Of a DNA stretch of 64,000 nt, positions 34,130 through 45,841 are shown piece by piece. The position numbers and the translations under genes were made by a program. Below the pieces are notes generated by a model. That model worked only from the letters and a program-made list of their open reading frames with translations. It made no database searches and was not told the DNA's origin. Positions within the stretch are counted from its first letter, which is position 1. Every line of letters starts with the position of its first letter. The DNA comes from JAAGZL01 sp050290785. Its GTDB lineage: Bacteria; Pseudomonadota; Gammaproteobacteria; Chromatiales; Chromatiaceae. The DNA lies in NCBI GenBank assembly GCA_050290785.1, contig JBNKIR010000001.1, positions 148,124 to 212,123 of the forward strand, written 5' to 3'.

Positions 34130-35173
34130 ATGGAGCTTGATCTTAACAAATTCCGCACGCTAATCCCCATTAATGCCTTGTATGAAAATAACCTCATGCA
34201 ACTGGCCAAGCATGCCAAAATAATAAAACTATCTAAAGGCGAAACGGTTTTCCATCAGGGTGACCAGGATCACTACTCGCTTTTCCTGCTCTCCGGAGTC
34301 ATCGCCCTTTCATCACCTGATAACGATGATAAAGAGATAGCTGCAGGATCAAACACCGCCAGCTATGCACTGGCCCCGGACACACCCCGTAAATTTGATG
34401 CTGTTGTGGCATCAGATAGCGCCAGCCTGGTACAGGTAGACAGGGTATTACTCGAACGATTACTGGCCTGGGGCGAGTCCACGGCACCGAATGATGCAGA
34501 CGCACAATCGGTAACAGACAGAGGACCATCCGCGCTGGATAGTGAATGGATGATGGCTATGTTACAGACAGAGACGTTTAAACGTCTTCCGGCGCAGAAT
34601 ATCCAAGAGTTGTTTTCCAGGATGGAGGAACTAACGGTAAAAGAGGGTGATGAGATAGTCAGATTAGGTGAGGATGGCGGTTATTACTATATGGTAAAGA
34701 TGGGACGCTGCCAGGTAAGCCGTCCCACATCGGATGGTAATGAAGAGGTGCTGGCGGAGATCGGTAGAGGAAGCAGCTTCGGAGAAGAGTCACTTATATC
34801 TGATTCACCGCGCAATGCGACGATCACTATGCTCACCGATGGTACACTCATGCGTCTGTCCAAGCAGGACTTTATCGATCTATACAATGGGCCGATCCAA
34901 AACCTGGTCACCATGGACGAGGCCATGCAGATGGTTGAGAATGGCTCTGTACTGCTGGATGTACGACTGGAAAGCGAATATGAGAACTCCCATATTGAAG
35001 GCGCATCCAATCTACCGCTGGGGACGGTACGCGAAAAATCTGCCGACCTCGATAACGGTAAGAGCTATATACTCTACTGTGATACCGGCCAGCGCAGCTC
35101 GACTGCGGCCTTTCTCATGAGTGCCATGGGACTGGATGTGTCTGTAATCAAGGGTGGAATATCCGGTATCTAG
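34130..35173 (+). CDS. Tandem cyclic-nucleotide-binding domains plus C-terminal rhodanese
   Basis: A 347-residue protein. Two cNMP-binding-like domains occupy about 10-115 and 140-255; the second keeps the phosphate-binding pattern FGEESLISDSPRNATI (about 223-238), while the first is degenerate. A rhodanese domain follows (about 260-347) with DVRLESEYENSHIEGASNLP and the active-site loop LYCDTGQRSS (Cys about 316). This architecture occurs in proteobacteria and suggests sulfur transfer or redox signalling gated by a nucleotide. GAGGGAAGG directly precedes the ATG. The end overlaps the convergent tilS stop by 4 nt. Confidence 0.85.
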   Translation: MELDLNKFRTLIPINALYENNLMQLAKHAKIIKLSKGETVFHQGDQDHYSLFLLSGVIALSSPDNDDKEIAAGSNTASYALAPDTPRKFDAVVASDSASLVQVDRVLLERLLAWGESTAPNDADAQSVTDRGPSALDSEWMMAMLQTETFKRLPAQNIQELFSRMEELTVKEGDEIVRLGEDGGYYYMVKMGRCQVSRPTSDGNEEVLAEIGRGSSFGEESLISDSPRNATITMLTDGTLMRLSKQDFIDLYNGPIQNLVTMDEAMQMVENGSVLLDVRLESEYENSHIEGASNLPLGTVREKSADLDNGKSYILYCDTGQRSSTAAFLMSAMGLDVSVIKGGISGI

Positions 35174-36501
35174 TCTGGCTTACGATCCCAACGTAACCTT
35201 ATGGCGTTTGCTGAGGTACCCGCACTGAATTCCTCACAAATCCAGATATCGCCGATGGCGGCCAATTTTCCATCAATCTTGATCAGCGGGATCCTCTCCC
35301 GCATCCATGGTGGTATGCCTCTCTCCTGAAACATGGATTTGAGGCTCTTGGTCACATCTCTGCCGACCGGCCTGCATCTTTCGCCACCAGATCGAAAGCA
35401 GACGCTTATCCGCCCTTTATCCCACAACTCCCGGGATATCCCTTCTGGAGCAAGTTCGGCCAACATGACACCGATCCCAGCCGGGAGACGTAGATCAGAT
35501 CTGCCATCCCACTCGATCTCAATAGCACTGTCCAACGTCTGCAAGGCAGGCATGAGGTATAACCTATCGCGATATCTGCGCAGCTCCACCCCTGGCCAGT
35601 CAACCACCGGGTTTCTATCCTCTCTCGCGGTCAACATCTCCCGCAATACCCTGTCCATACGTGCGGTATCCGGCAGCTGCAGACCGGCATCCCTGACCCA
35701 GGTGCGGATTACCGCCCTGGCTCGCGGCGATGGGAGAGCCGCCAGAGCATCGATATTCATACTGTTGTCCGCATAGATCTCCATACCCTGCAGATCCACC
35801 CTGGCAGCATCCTCGATCAACTGCTGGGCCTCGGCACAATGGCTGGCACTGCGTGATATGGTGCGATCCAGGGCAGGCCAACGCTGTTTTAGCAGTGGGA
35901 TAACATCGTGCCGCAGAAAATTACGATCATAGGATATATCCCTATTGCTGAAATCTTCCACCCATTGCAGTTTATTCTGCTCAGCATACTGCAGCAGATC
36001 GGCACGGGAATAGGCCAGCAGTGGTCTTGCATGGAATCCCATGCCGAGACCGGTAAGCAGTGGCATGGCCGAGAGACCGCTGGGACCACTGCCGCGCAAT
36101 AGCTGCAACAGGACCGTCTCTGCCTGATCATCGCTATGGTGGGCCGTCAACAGGACATCGCCCTCTTGCATGAGTTCACAGATCGCCTGATAGCGAAGCG
36201 CACGCGCCACCGCCTCCTGGCTCTCTCCTTTGCCACATCTGGCATCAATCTCAAGAACGCTGATTGGAATCGAGTTGGATCTGCAGAACTCAGAACAACA
36301 CTCCGCCCACTGCTCTGCATTTGCCTGAAGACCATGGTTGACATGAACTGCATGAATCTCTGCATTCAGTTCATCACGTATGCTTATTAAGCCATGCAGG
36401 AGTACATGGGAATCCATCCCGCCGCTATAGGCCACTAACATACGGTTACAGGATGGCAGGTCAGATATGGTTTGCAGCAACTGACCGGGGTGAAACGTCA
36501 T
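35170..36501 (-). CDS. tilS: tRNA(Ile)-lysidine synthetase
   Basis: A 443-residue TilS, which converts C34 of the tRNA-Ile CAU anticodon to lysidine. The PP-loop SGGMDSHVLL (about 25-34) binds ATP; AHHSDDQAET (about 117-126) is the second conserved motif; the C-terminal domain has SKSMFQE / PPWMRERIP (about 395-410). Length is near E. coli (432). It follows accA by 8 nt, the same neighbour as in E. coli, and closes the long minus-strand cluster. Confidence 0.95.
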   Translation of the reverse strand: MTFHPGQLLQTISDLPSCNRMLVAYSGGMDSHVLLHGLISIRDELNAEIHAVHVNHGLQANAEQWAECCSEFCRSNSIPISVLEIDARCGKGESQEAVARALRYQAICELMQEGDVLLTAHHSDDQAETVLLQLLRGSGPSGLSAMPLLTGLGMGFHARPLLAYSRADLLQYAEQNKLQWVEDFSNRDISYDRNFLRHDVIPLLKQRWPALDRTISRSASHCAEAQQLIEDAARVDLQGMEIYADNSMNIDALAALPSPRARAVIRTWVRDAGLQLPDTARMDRVLREMLTAREDRNPVVDWPGVELRRYRDRLYLMPALQTLDSAIEIEWDGRSDLRLPAGIGVMLAELAPEGISRELWDKGRISVCFRSGGERCRPVGRDVTKSLKSMFQERGIPPWMRERIPLIKIDGKLAAIGDIWICEEFSAGTSANAIRLRWDRKPD

Positions 36502-36509
36502 CTTGGTCG

Positions 36510-37466
36510 CTACCCGGTAAAGCTACCGTATTGCATCAACCGTTGATAACGTTGTTCTAGTAGGGTGTCGATTGGAGTTCTGGATAGATTATCCAGGGTC
36601 TCAATCAGGGTGTGTTTAACGTTATTAATGGTTGTGGGAATATCCCTATGGGATCCGCCCAGAGGTTCATCAATCACGCCGTCGATCAGCCCCAGCTTTC
36701 TGAGGTGTTGCGATGTAATGGCCATGGCCTCGGCGGCCAATGAGGCCTTTTCCGCACTCTTCCACAGGATGGATGCGCATCCCTCCGGGGAGATTACCGA
36801 ATAGGTACTGTATTGCATCATCAGCAGCCTATCACCCACACCTATGGCCAGGGCGCCTCCGGAGCCACCCTCGCCTATCACGGTACATATAATTGGGATC
36901 CTCAGGCCTGCCATCACCTTCAGATTGCGGGCGATGGCCTCACTCTGGCCCCGCTCCTCGGCCCCGATGCCAGGATAGGCACCAGGGGTATCGATAAAGG
37001 TCAGTAGTGGCATCTTGAAACGCTCAGCCATCTCCATCAGACGCAGGGCCTTACGATAGCCCTCCGGACGCGGCATGCCGAAATTGCGGTGGAGTTTATC
37101 TTTGGTGTTACGTCCCTTCTGATGTCCGATCAGCATGACCGGTCTACCCTCCAGACGTGCCACCCCACCGATGATAGCGTGGTCATCCGCATAGGCACGG
37201 TCCCCATGCAGCTCCTGGAATTCATCGAAGGCCCCATCCAGATACTCCTGCATATATGGGCGTTGCGGATGACGCGCCAACTGGGATATCTGCCATGGGG
37301 TGAGATTGGCAAAGATGGATTCGGTTAGAGACCTGCTCTTCTTCTCCAACCTATTGATCTCATCCTGGATGTTTATCTCGTTATCATCACCGACCAGACG
37401 CAGCTCTTCGATCTTGGCTTGCAGTTCGGCAATGGGTTGCTCAAATTCAAGGAAATTCAGGTCCAT
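36510..37466 (-). CDS. accA: Acetyl-CoA carboxylase carboxyltransferase subunit alpha
   Basis: A 318-residue AccA, half of the carboxyltransferase that makes malonyl-CoA with AccD. Characteristic stretches: LNFLEFEQPI at the start, GDRAYADD (about 90-97), IDTPGAYPGIGAEERGQ (about 159-175), GEGGSGGALAIGVGD (about 202-216) and SVISPEGCASILWK (about 226-239). Length equals E. coli (319). It lies between dnaE and tilS; 164 nt upstream separate it from the dnaE stop, enough for its own promoter, but none was clear. Confidence 0.97.
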   Translation of the reverse strand: MDLNFLEFEQPIAELQAKIEELRLVGDDNEINIQDEINRLEKKSRSLTESIFANLTPWQISQLARHPQRPYMQEYLDGAFDEFQELHGDRAYADDHAIIGGVARLEGRPVMLIGHQKGRNTKDKLHRNFGMPRPEGYRKALRLMEMAERFKMPLLTFIDTPGAYPGIGAEERGQSEAIARNLKVMAGLRIPIICTVIGEGGSGGALAIGVGDRLLMMQYSTYSVISPEGCASILWKSAEKASLAAEAMAITSQHLRKLGLIDGVIDEPLGGSHRDIPTTINNVKHTLIETLDNLSRTPIDTLLEQRYQRLMQYGSFTG

Positions 37467-37630
37467 GGGCGAAAATATACCGGATTCAGTCTAGGATTGA
37501 CACAACTGCGGCGCAGAAGGCGGTTTTGATTAATATTGCTTTGTAAATCAGTTGGTTATTAACAGCACGATTATTAGTATATGTGGCGTTAATGATATTC
37601 TACTTTTCACCTTCCTGCACCCCTTTATGT

Positions 37631-41164
<3,534 letters not shown>

Positions 41165-41239
41165 ACCGAAATTGACCCCTCTCCGCCTCTACAGATAATG
41201 CAAAAAATGGTGTGTTTTATTGCGGAATGGGTCCTGCTT

Positions 41240-41815
41240 CTAAATATCGATCACCCTCTTCACCGGTCCGAAAGACCTGCGATGGATATCACTCACACCC
41301 AACCTCTGCAGGGCCTCGATATGGGTCCGGGTGGGATACCCCTTGTGCTTGGCCAATCCATATCCGGGATAGAGCAGGTCCAATTCCGCCATCTCTCTGT
41401 CCCTGGCCACCTTGGCGATAATGGAGGCGGCGCTTATGGCCGGTTCACTGCTGTCGCCTCCTACGATGGCCTCTACACTACAGGGCAGATCCGGGCATCT
41501 GTTGCCATCAACCAGGGCGTGGGATGGTGCTATCGACAGCCCCTCCACGGCCCTGCGCATGGCCAGTAGAGACGCCTGGAGGATGTTTATCCGATCGATC
41601 TCCTCCACCTCAGCCCTTCCCAGGGACCAGGCCAGGGCATGTTCGCGAATGATCAGATCCAGCGCATCACGCCGCTTTTCCGATAGTTTCTTGGAATCAG
41701 CCAGACCATCGATATGGAACTGCGGGTCCAGGATCACCGCCGCGGCTACCACCGGTCCGGCCAGGGGGCCACGCCCCACCTCATCCACCCCAGCGATATG
41801 TACTACCCCGGACAT
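41240..41815 (-). CDS. rnhB: Ribonuclease HII
   Basis: A 191-residue RNase HII that removes ribonucleotides from DNA. Catalytic acids lie in IAGVDEVGRGPLAGP (about 7-21, D and E), VDGNRCPD (about 96-103) and a later Asp in SIIAKVARDREM (about 130-141). The length matches E. coli (198). It lies 3 nt after the lpxB stop and 75 nt before the dnaE start in the lpxB-rnhB-dnaE order. Confidence 0.96.
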   Translation of the reverse strand: MSGVVHIAGVDEVGRGPLAGPVVAAAVILDPQFHIDGLADSKKLSEKRRDALDLIIREHALAWSLGRAEVEEIDRINILQASLLAMRRAVEGLSIAPSHALVDGNRCPDLPCSVEAIVGGDSSEPAISAASIIAKVARDREMAELDLLYPGYGLAKHKGYPTRTHIEALQRLGVSDIHRRSFGPVKRVIDI

Positions 41816-41818
41816 GAC

Positions 41819-43009
41819 CTAGAGCCCCTTCTCTCTCTTCGCAGCCATCAACTCAAGCACCACATCGGCCGCCCTGCTGCTGGCATCCAGACGCAGTTCC
41901 CTATGCACCCGGTCTCCTATCTCCTGCATGATATCAGCGCTCTCCGGTGATGCCAGGATCTGCATGAGGGCCTGGGACAGGGTCTGTGGCTGGACATCAT
42001 CCTGCAGGATCTCCGGGGCAATCTCCCTCCCGGCCAGCATATTGGCCAGTGATACGAAGGGTGATTTAATCATCTTGAATCTGGTAAGGATCCAGTAAGT
42101 CAGCCAGTGCATGCGGTAGGCCACCACCATCGGTCTTTTATACAGCAGGCCCTCCAGGGTGGCGGTACCGGAAGCGAGCAAGACCGCATCCGCGGCCTGA
42201 AACGCGTCCTGCGAATTTCCATCCAGCAGTATGATGGGAAGATCCGGTGCCAGGCGCTTGAGGATAGAGTGGAACATATCCCAGATACGCCAGTTGACCA
42301 GTGGTACCACAAACCGTATCTGCGGGTCTTTTTCCCAGCATAGCTGTGCGGTCTTGATAAAATCCTCGCTCAGGTATCTGATCTCACTCGCCCTGCTGCC
42401 TGGCAGCATGGCGATGACCCTGCATGAGCTGTCTAACCCCAGGCGTTCCCGCGCACCGGCCTTATCCGGTACCAACGGTATGACATCGGCCAACGGGTGT
42501 CCCACATGTACCGATGGGACTGAGTGCTGCCGCAGGAACTCCATCTCAAAAGGGAACAGGCTCAGTACCATATCCACAGATGCCCTGATCTTGTCCACCC
42601 TCCCGGAGCGCCAGGCCCAGACCGATGGGCAGACGTAGTGCACCGTGCTGATCCCGGCATTTTTCAGATCACGCTCCAGACTCAGATTAAAATCTGGCGC
42701 ATCCACACCGACAAACAGATCTGGGGGATTGTTGATGAAATGGTTACGTACGTGACGCCTGATGGATAGTACCTTAGGCAGGTGGGACAGGACCTCCACC
42801 AGACCCATCACTGAGATCTCTTCAATCGGGTAAAGTGGATGGCAACCCTGCTCCAGCATGCGGGGACCGGCAATACCTTCAAAAACCACATCTGGTATCC
42901 TGGCCTGCAACTCACGCATCAAACCGGCTGCGAGGATATCGCCTGATACCTCATTGGCGACTATGCCGACCCTCAAGCTCCTATCCTCAGCGGACAATGC
43001 TTCTTTCAC
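41819..43009 (-). CDS. lpxB: Lipid-A-disaccharide synthase
   Basis: A GT19 glycosyltransferase joining UDP-diacylglucosamine and lipid X. Seen are IVANEVSGDILAAGLM (about 15-30), PSVWAWRSGRVDKI (about 128-141), LPGSRASEI and ASGTATLEGLL (about 281-291). GTG 43009 gives 396 residues and a 23-nt overlap with lpxA; a TTG at 42976, directly behind AGGAGC, would give 385 residues and start LRVGIVANE, closer to the E. coli N-terminus. Both are possible. Confidence 0.95.
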   Translation of the reverse strand: MKEALSAEDRSLRVGIVANEVSGDILAAGLMRELQARIPDVVFEGIAGPRMLEQGCHPLYPIEEISVMGLVEVLSHLPKVLSIRRHVRNHFINNPPDLFVGVDAPDFNLSLERDLKNAGISTVHYVCPSVWAWRSGRVDKIRASVDMVLSLFPFEMEFLRQHSVPSVHVGHPLADVIPLVPDKAGARERLGLDSSCRVIAMLPGSRASEIRYLSEDFIKTAQLCWEKDPQIRFVVPLVNWRIWDMFHSILKRLAPDLPIILLDGNSQDAFQAADAVLLASGTATLEGLLYKRPMVVAYRMHWLTYWILTRFKMIKSPFVSLANMLAGREIAPEILQDDVQPQTLSQALMQILASPESADIMQEIGDRVHRELRLDASSRAADVVLELMAAKREKGL

Positions 43010-43781
43010 GGCCGCTGAAAAAGTCCACCATTATGGCGAGTTCCGGGCACTCTTCGGCCATCTCGGTAATGGCGGCAATGGCCTCAGTCAGTTTCATCTG
43101 CTTTTTATAGATGATCTTGTAGGCCTGCTTTATCTTCTTAAGCGCCTCATCACTAAAGCCGCGCCGACGTAATCCTTCAGAGTTGATGCCATGGGGCTTG
43201 GCCGGATTTCCATCCGTAAGAACATAGGGAGGTATATCACGTTTCACCGTACTCCCCAGACCGCTGAAACTATGCGCACCGATATGCACAAACTGATGCA
43301 CGCAACAGAAACCGCCAAGTATGGCCCAATCACCCACATGCACGTGACCCGCTATGGATGCTGCATTGGCCAATATGGTGTTATTACCCACCTGACAATC
43401 ATGGGCAAGATGACTGTAGGCCATCAGTAGATTATCACTGCCAAGTCTGGTTACCTTGGCGTCCTGCGTGGTTCCGCGGTTTATGGTCACAAACTCACGG
43501 ATAGTATTGCGGTCACCTATCTCCAGAAACGTCTCCTCTCCGGCATACTTCATGTCCTGCGGATCTTCGCCGATTGAAGAGAACTGGAATATCTTGTTAT
43601 CACTGCCTATTGTAGTGCTGCCTTTGATAACCACGTGGGGTCCGATCGTAGTCCCACGTCCGATCTTTACCCCGGGGCCGATTATTGTGAATGGCCCAAC
43701 AGTTACGCCTTCGTCAATTTCGGCCTTTGGATCGATAATGGCCTTTGGATCTATCACTCGTTTGCATCCCTCGAAGTACAC
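42987..43781 (-). CDS. lpxA: UDP-N-acetylglucosamine acyltransferase
   Basis: A 264-residue LpxA, first enzyme of lipid A synthesis. Left-handed beta-helix hexapeptides run from about 10 to 185 (for example IDPKAIIDPKAEIDEGVTVG); the catalytic His is in YSHLAHDCQVG (H about 125); a helical C-terminus follows. E. coli LpxA has 262 residues. It overlaps fabZ by 28 nt upstream and lpxB downstream, so all three are coupled. Confidence 0.97.
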   Translation of the reverse strand: MYFEGCKRVIDPKAIIDPKAEIDEGVTVGPFTIIGPGVKIGRGTTIGPHVVIKGSTTIGSDNKIFQFSSIGEDPQDMKYAGEETFLEIGDRNTIREFVTINRGTTQDAKVTRLGSDNLLMAYSHLAHDCQVGNNTILANAASIAGHVHVGDWAILGGFCCVHQFVHIGAHSFSGLGSTVKRDIPPYVLTDGNPAKPHGINSEGLRRRGFSDEALKKIKQAYKIIYKKQMKLTEAIAAITEMAEECPELAIMVDFFSGRERSIVR

Positions 43782-44203
43782 ATAATCTCAGCCGTGGCTA
43801 CTACCTTGCCGTCTACTGTGGCAACGCAGTCGTAAATACCTATGCCGCGCTTAACGTTGGTCAGGACCACTTCAATCTGGAGTTGATCACCAGGCCCTAC
43901 CGGTTTCTTAAAACGTGCCTTTTCCACACCTACAAACAGATATATTGAGGTATCGGTAACCGACTCAGGATTAGATGCGCCTGCCAGCAATCCAGTACCC
44001 TGGGCCATGGCCTCAATTATCATTACGCCTGGCATTACCGGCTTTACAGGAAAATGTCCGGTAAAGAACTGTTCGTTATAGGTGACGTTTTTTACGGCAA
44101 GCAGTCGCTTGTCCTTTTCAAACTCAAGAACCTTATCTATCAGTAAAAAAGGATAGCGGTGCGGCAAGATAGATAGCACCTTCTGTATATCCATAGCAAT
44201 CAA
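43754..44203 (-). CDS. fabZ: 3-hydroxyacyl-ACP dehydratase FabZ (TTG start)
   Basis: A 149-residue hotdog dehydratase for fatty-acid elongation. Active site: LPHRYPFLLID (about 14-24), GHFPVKPVMPGVMIIEAMAQ (His about 49 and Glu about 63). E. coli FabZ has 151 residues. TTG 44203 has AGGAGG at exactly 8 nt, whereas the nearby ATG 44194 would be 17 nt away, so TTG is the better start. It overlaps lpxA by 28 nt, coupling fatty-acid and lipid A synthesis as in E. coli. Confidence 0.96.
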   Translation of the reverse strand: MIAMDIQKVLSILPHRYPFLLIDKVLEFEKDKRLLAVKNVTYNEQFFTGHFPVKPVMPGVMIIEAMAQGTGLLAGASNPESVTDTSIYLFVGVEKARFKKPVGPGDQLQIEVVLTNVKRGIGIYDCVATVDGKVVATAEIMCTSRDANE

Positions 44204-44211
44204 AATACTAG

Positions 44212-44217
44212 CCTCCT
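44212..44217 (-). promoter_or_regulatory. Strong ribosome-binding site deciding the fabZ TTG start
   Basis: AGGAGG on the minus strand, 8 nt before TTG 44203. A consensus SD with a rare start codon suggests deliberate moderation of FabZ translation. Confidence 0.75.
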
Positions 44218-44253
44218 CACCCCATGTCTTCTTTCTGGCATATGGTGTTTCTG

Positions 44254-45294
44254 TTATGTATCACTCTTATCAGCAATCAGCTCTGAGACGAGCCGTTCCA
44301 ACTCTTTAACCCTCTTAACCATATCATCAAGATGTCTGAGATGGGCGACGGTCTTGCGCCACTCCTTATTCGGCATTGCCGGTAGATTTCCGCTGTAATA
44401 GCCCGGCTCACTGAATGATCTGGTTACCAGGGATTCAGCTGAGAAATGGACATTGTCACCAAACTCAAGATGACCGACGACGACGACACCACCGCCTATG
44501 GTAGAATCCTTCCCTATCTTGGTGGAACCTGCGATACCGGTACATGCAGCAATCGCAGTGTTATCACCTATCTCCACGTTATGGGCAACCTGTATCTGGT
44601 TATCCAGCTTTACGCCATTGCTGATAATGGTATCTCTCAGGGCACCCCTGTCGATTGTTGTGTTGGCGCCGATCTCCACATCATCTCCGACAATCACCCC
44701 TCCGAGTTGTGGAACCTTGACCCATACGCCATCATCGTTAGCCAGGCCAAAACCGTCACTGCCCACAACCGCTCCAGGATGAATCAACACCCTCTGCCCG
44801 ATCATGACACCATGACACAGGGTCACATTCGCAATCAGAGTTGTCCCGGAGCCAATCGTCACATCATTGGATACAACACACCCAGGACCAATGTATACGT
44901 CTGGTCCAATACATGCGTTATCCTCAATAACAGCACCAGGACCTATACAGCAACTGGGGTCAACCAATGCACTGTCGGATACGATCGCGGTAGGATGTTG
45001 TCCGGACTCTCTTTTCTTGGCCGGGTACATGTGTGCGCTGATGCGCGCATAGGCTAGATACGGGTTATCGCACACCAAAGCGGTCACCGGACACTCATCC
45101 AGGTATTCCCCGGTGAGTATCACAGCGGTCGCATCGGTATTGGACAGATATCTTCGATATTTGTTGTTGCTTAGAAAGCTGATAGACCCCTGTGCTGCAT
45201 CCTGCAGTGTTGCTACGGAGTCTATTTCCAGATCAGCATCTCCATGTAACTCGGCCCCGACTAACTCGGCCAGTTCTCCCAGTAAAAATCTCAA
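44254..45294 (-). CDS. lpxD: UDP-3-O-(3-hydroxyacyl)glucosamine N-acyltransferase
   Basis: A 346-residue LpxD, third step of lipid A synthesis. N-terminal uridine-binding domain (about 1-100; SFLSNNKYRRYL), then beta-helix hexapeptides (about 102-300) with the catalytic His in QVAHNVEIG (about 235-243) and a helical end. Length near E. coli (341). The start is TTG 45294 with GGAG 8 nt upstream; no in-frame ATG is near. It lies between skp and fabZ as usual. Confidence 0.96.
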   Translation of the reverse strand: MRFLLGELAELVGAELHGDADLEIDSVATLQDAAQGSISFLSNNKYRRYLSNTDATAVILTGEYLDECPVTALVCDNPYLAYARISAHMYPAKKRESGQHPTAIVSDSALVDPSCCIGPGAVIEDNACIGPDVYIGPGCVVSNDVTIGSGTTLIANVTLCHGVMIGQRVLIHPGAVVGSDGFGLANDDGVWVKVPQLGGVIVGDDVEIGANTTIDRGALRDTIISNGVKLDNQIQVAHNVEIGDNTAIAACTGIAGSTKIGKDSTIGGGVVVVGHLEFGDNVHFSAESLVTRSFSEPGYYSGNLPAMPNKEWRKTVAHLRHLDDMVKRVKELERLVSELIADKSDT

Positions 45295-45316
45295 GCTGGC
45301 ATCTCCAGCCTTTGTG

Positions 45317-45823
45317 TTACTTATTCTTTGAGAGCTGGCTCAAAACCTTATCAGAAATATCTACCGCAGGACTGGCATAGGCAACGCCTGCACTGAAGAC
45401 GATGTCGATCTTCTCTTGCTTGCCGATACTCTGCACTACCTCTGATATCTTACGTAGGAGCTTATTGATCTCTTCCGACCGACGCAGGTTGAGATCCTCC
45501 CTGAACTCGGCGCTGGAGGTATTGAGATCACGTCTGTGTCTGCGAATATCCTGCTCGATGTTCTTTATCTCGGATGCGCTCATGATAGCGCGATCCTTAT
45601 TCAGCTTCTCCTCGAGCTTCTTCACGGTCTTGCGTTTACTCAAAAGTGCATCATTTCTCTTCTTGAATTCAGCCTCGAGCTTTTTCATTATTGCGGCGGA
45701 CTGAGGCGACTCCTTAACCACCTTCTCGGTATTCACATAAGCTACTTTCTGCGCCTGTGCGGCACCTACCCCAAAGACACAAAACAGGCTTAAGGCCACA
45801 ATTACTATTGCTGACTTTTTCAA
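45317..45823 (-). CDS. skp: Periplasmic chaperone Skp/OmpH
   Basis: A 168-residue OmpH-family protein: signal peptide (about 1-24, ending AQA), then a highly charged coiled-coil (about 45-130) forming the tentacles that hold unfolded outer-membrane proteins. E. coli Skp has 161 residues. It lies between bamA and lpxD, the standard position, and passes clients to BamA. Confidence 0.93.
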   Translation of the reverse strand: MKKSAIVIVALSLFCVFGVGAAQAQKVAYVNTEKVVKESPQSAAIMKKLEAEFKKRNDALLSKRKTVKKLEEKLNKDRAIMSASEIKNIEQDIRRHRRDLNTSSAEFREDLNLRRSEEINKLLRKISEVVQSIGKQEKIDIVFSAGVAYASPAVDISDKVLSQLSKNK

Positions 45824-45841
45824 AACTATTCTCCAGAATTA

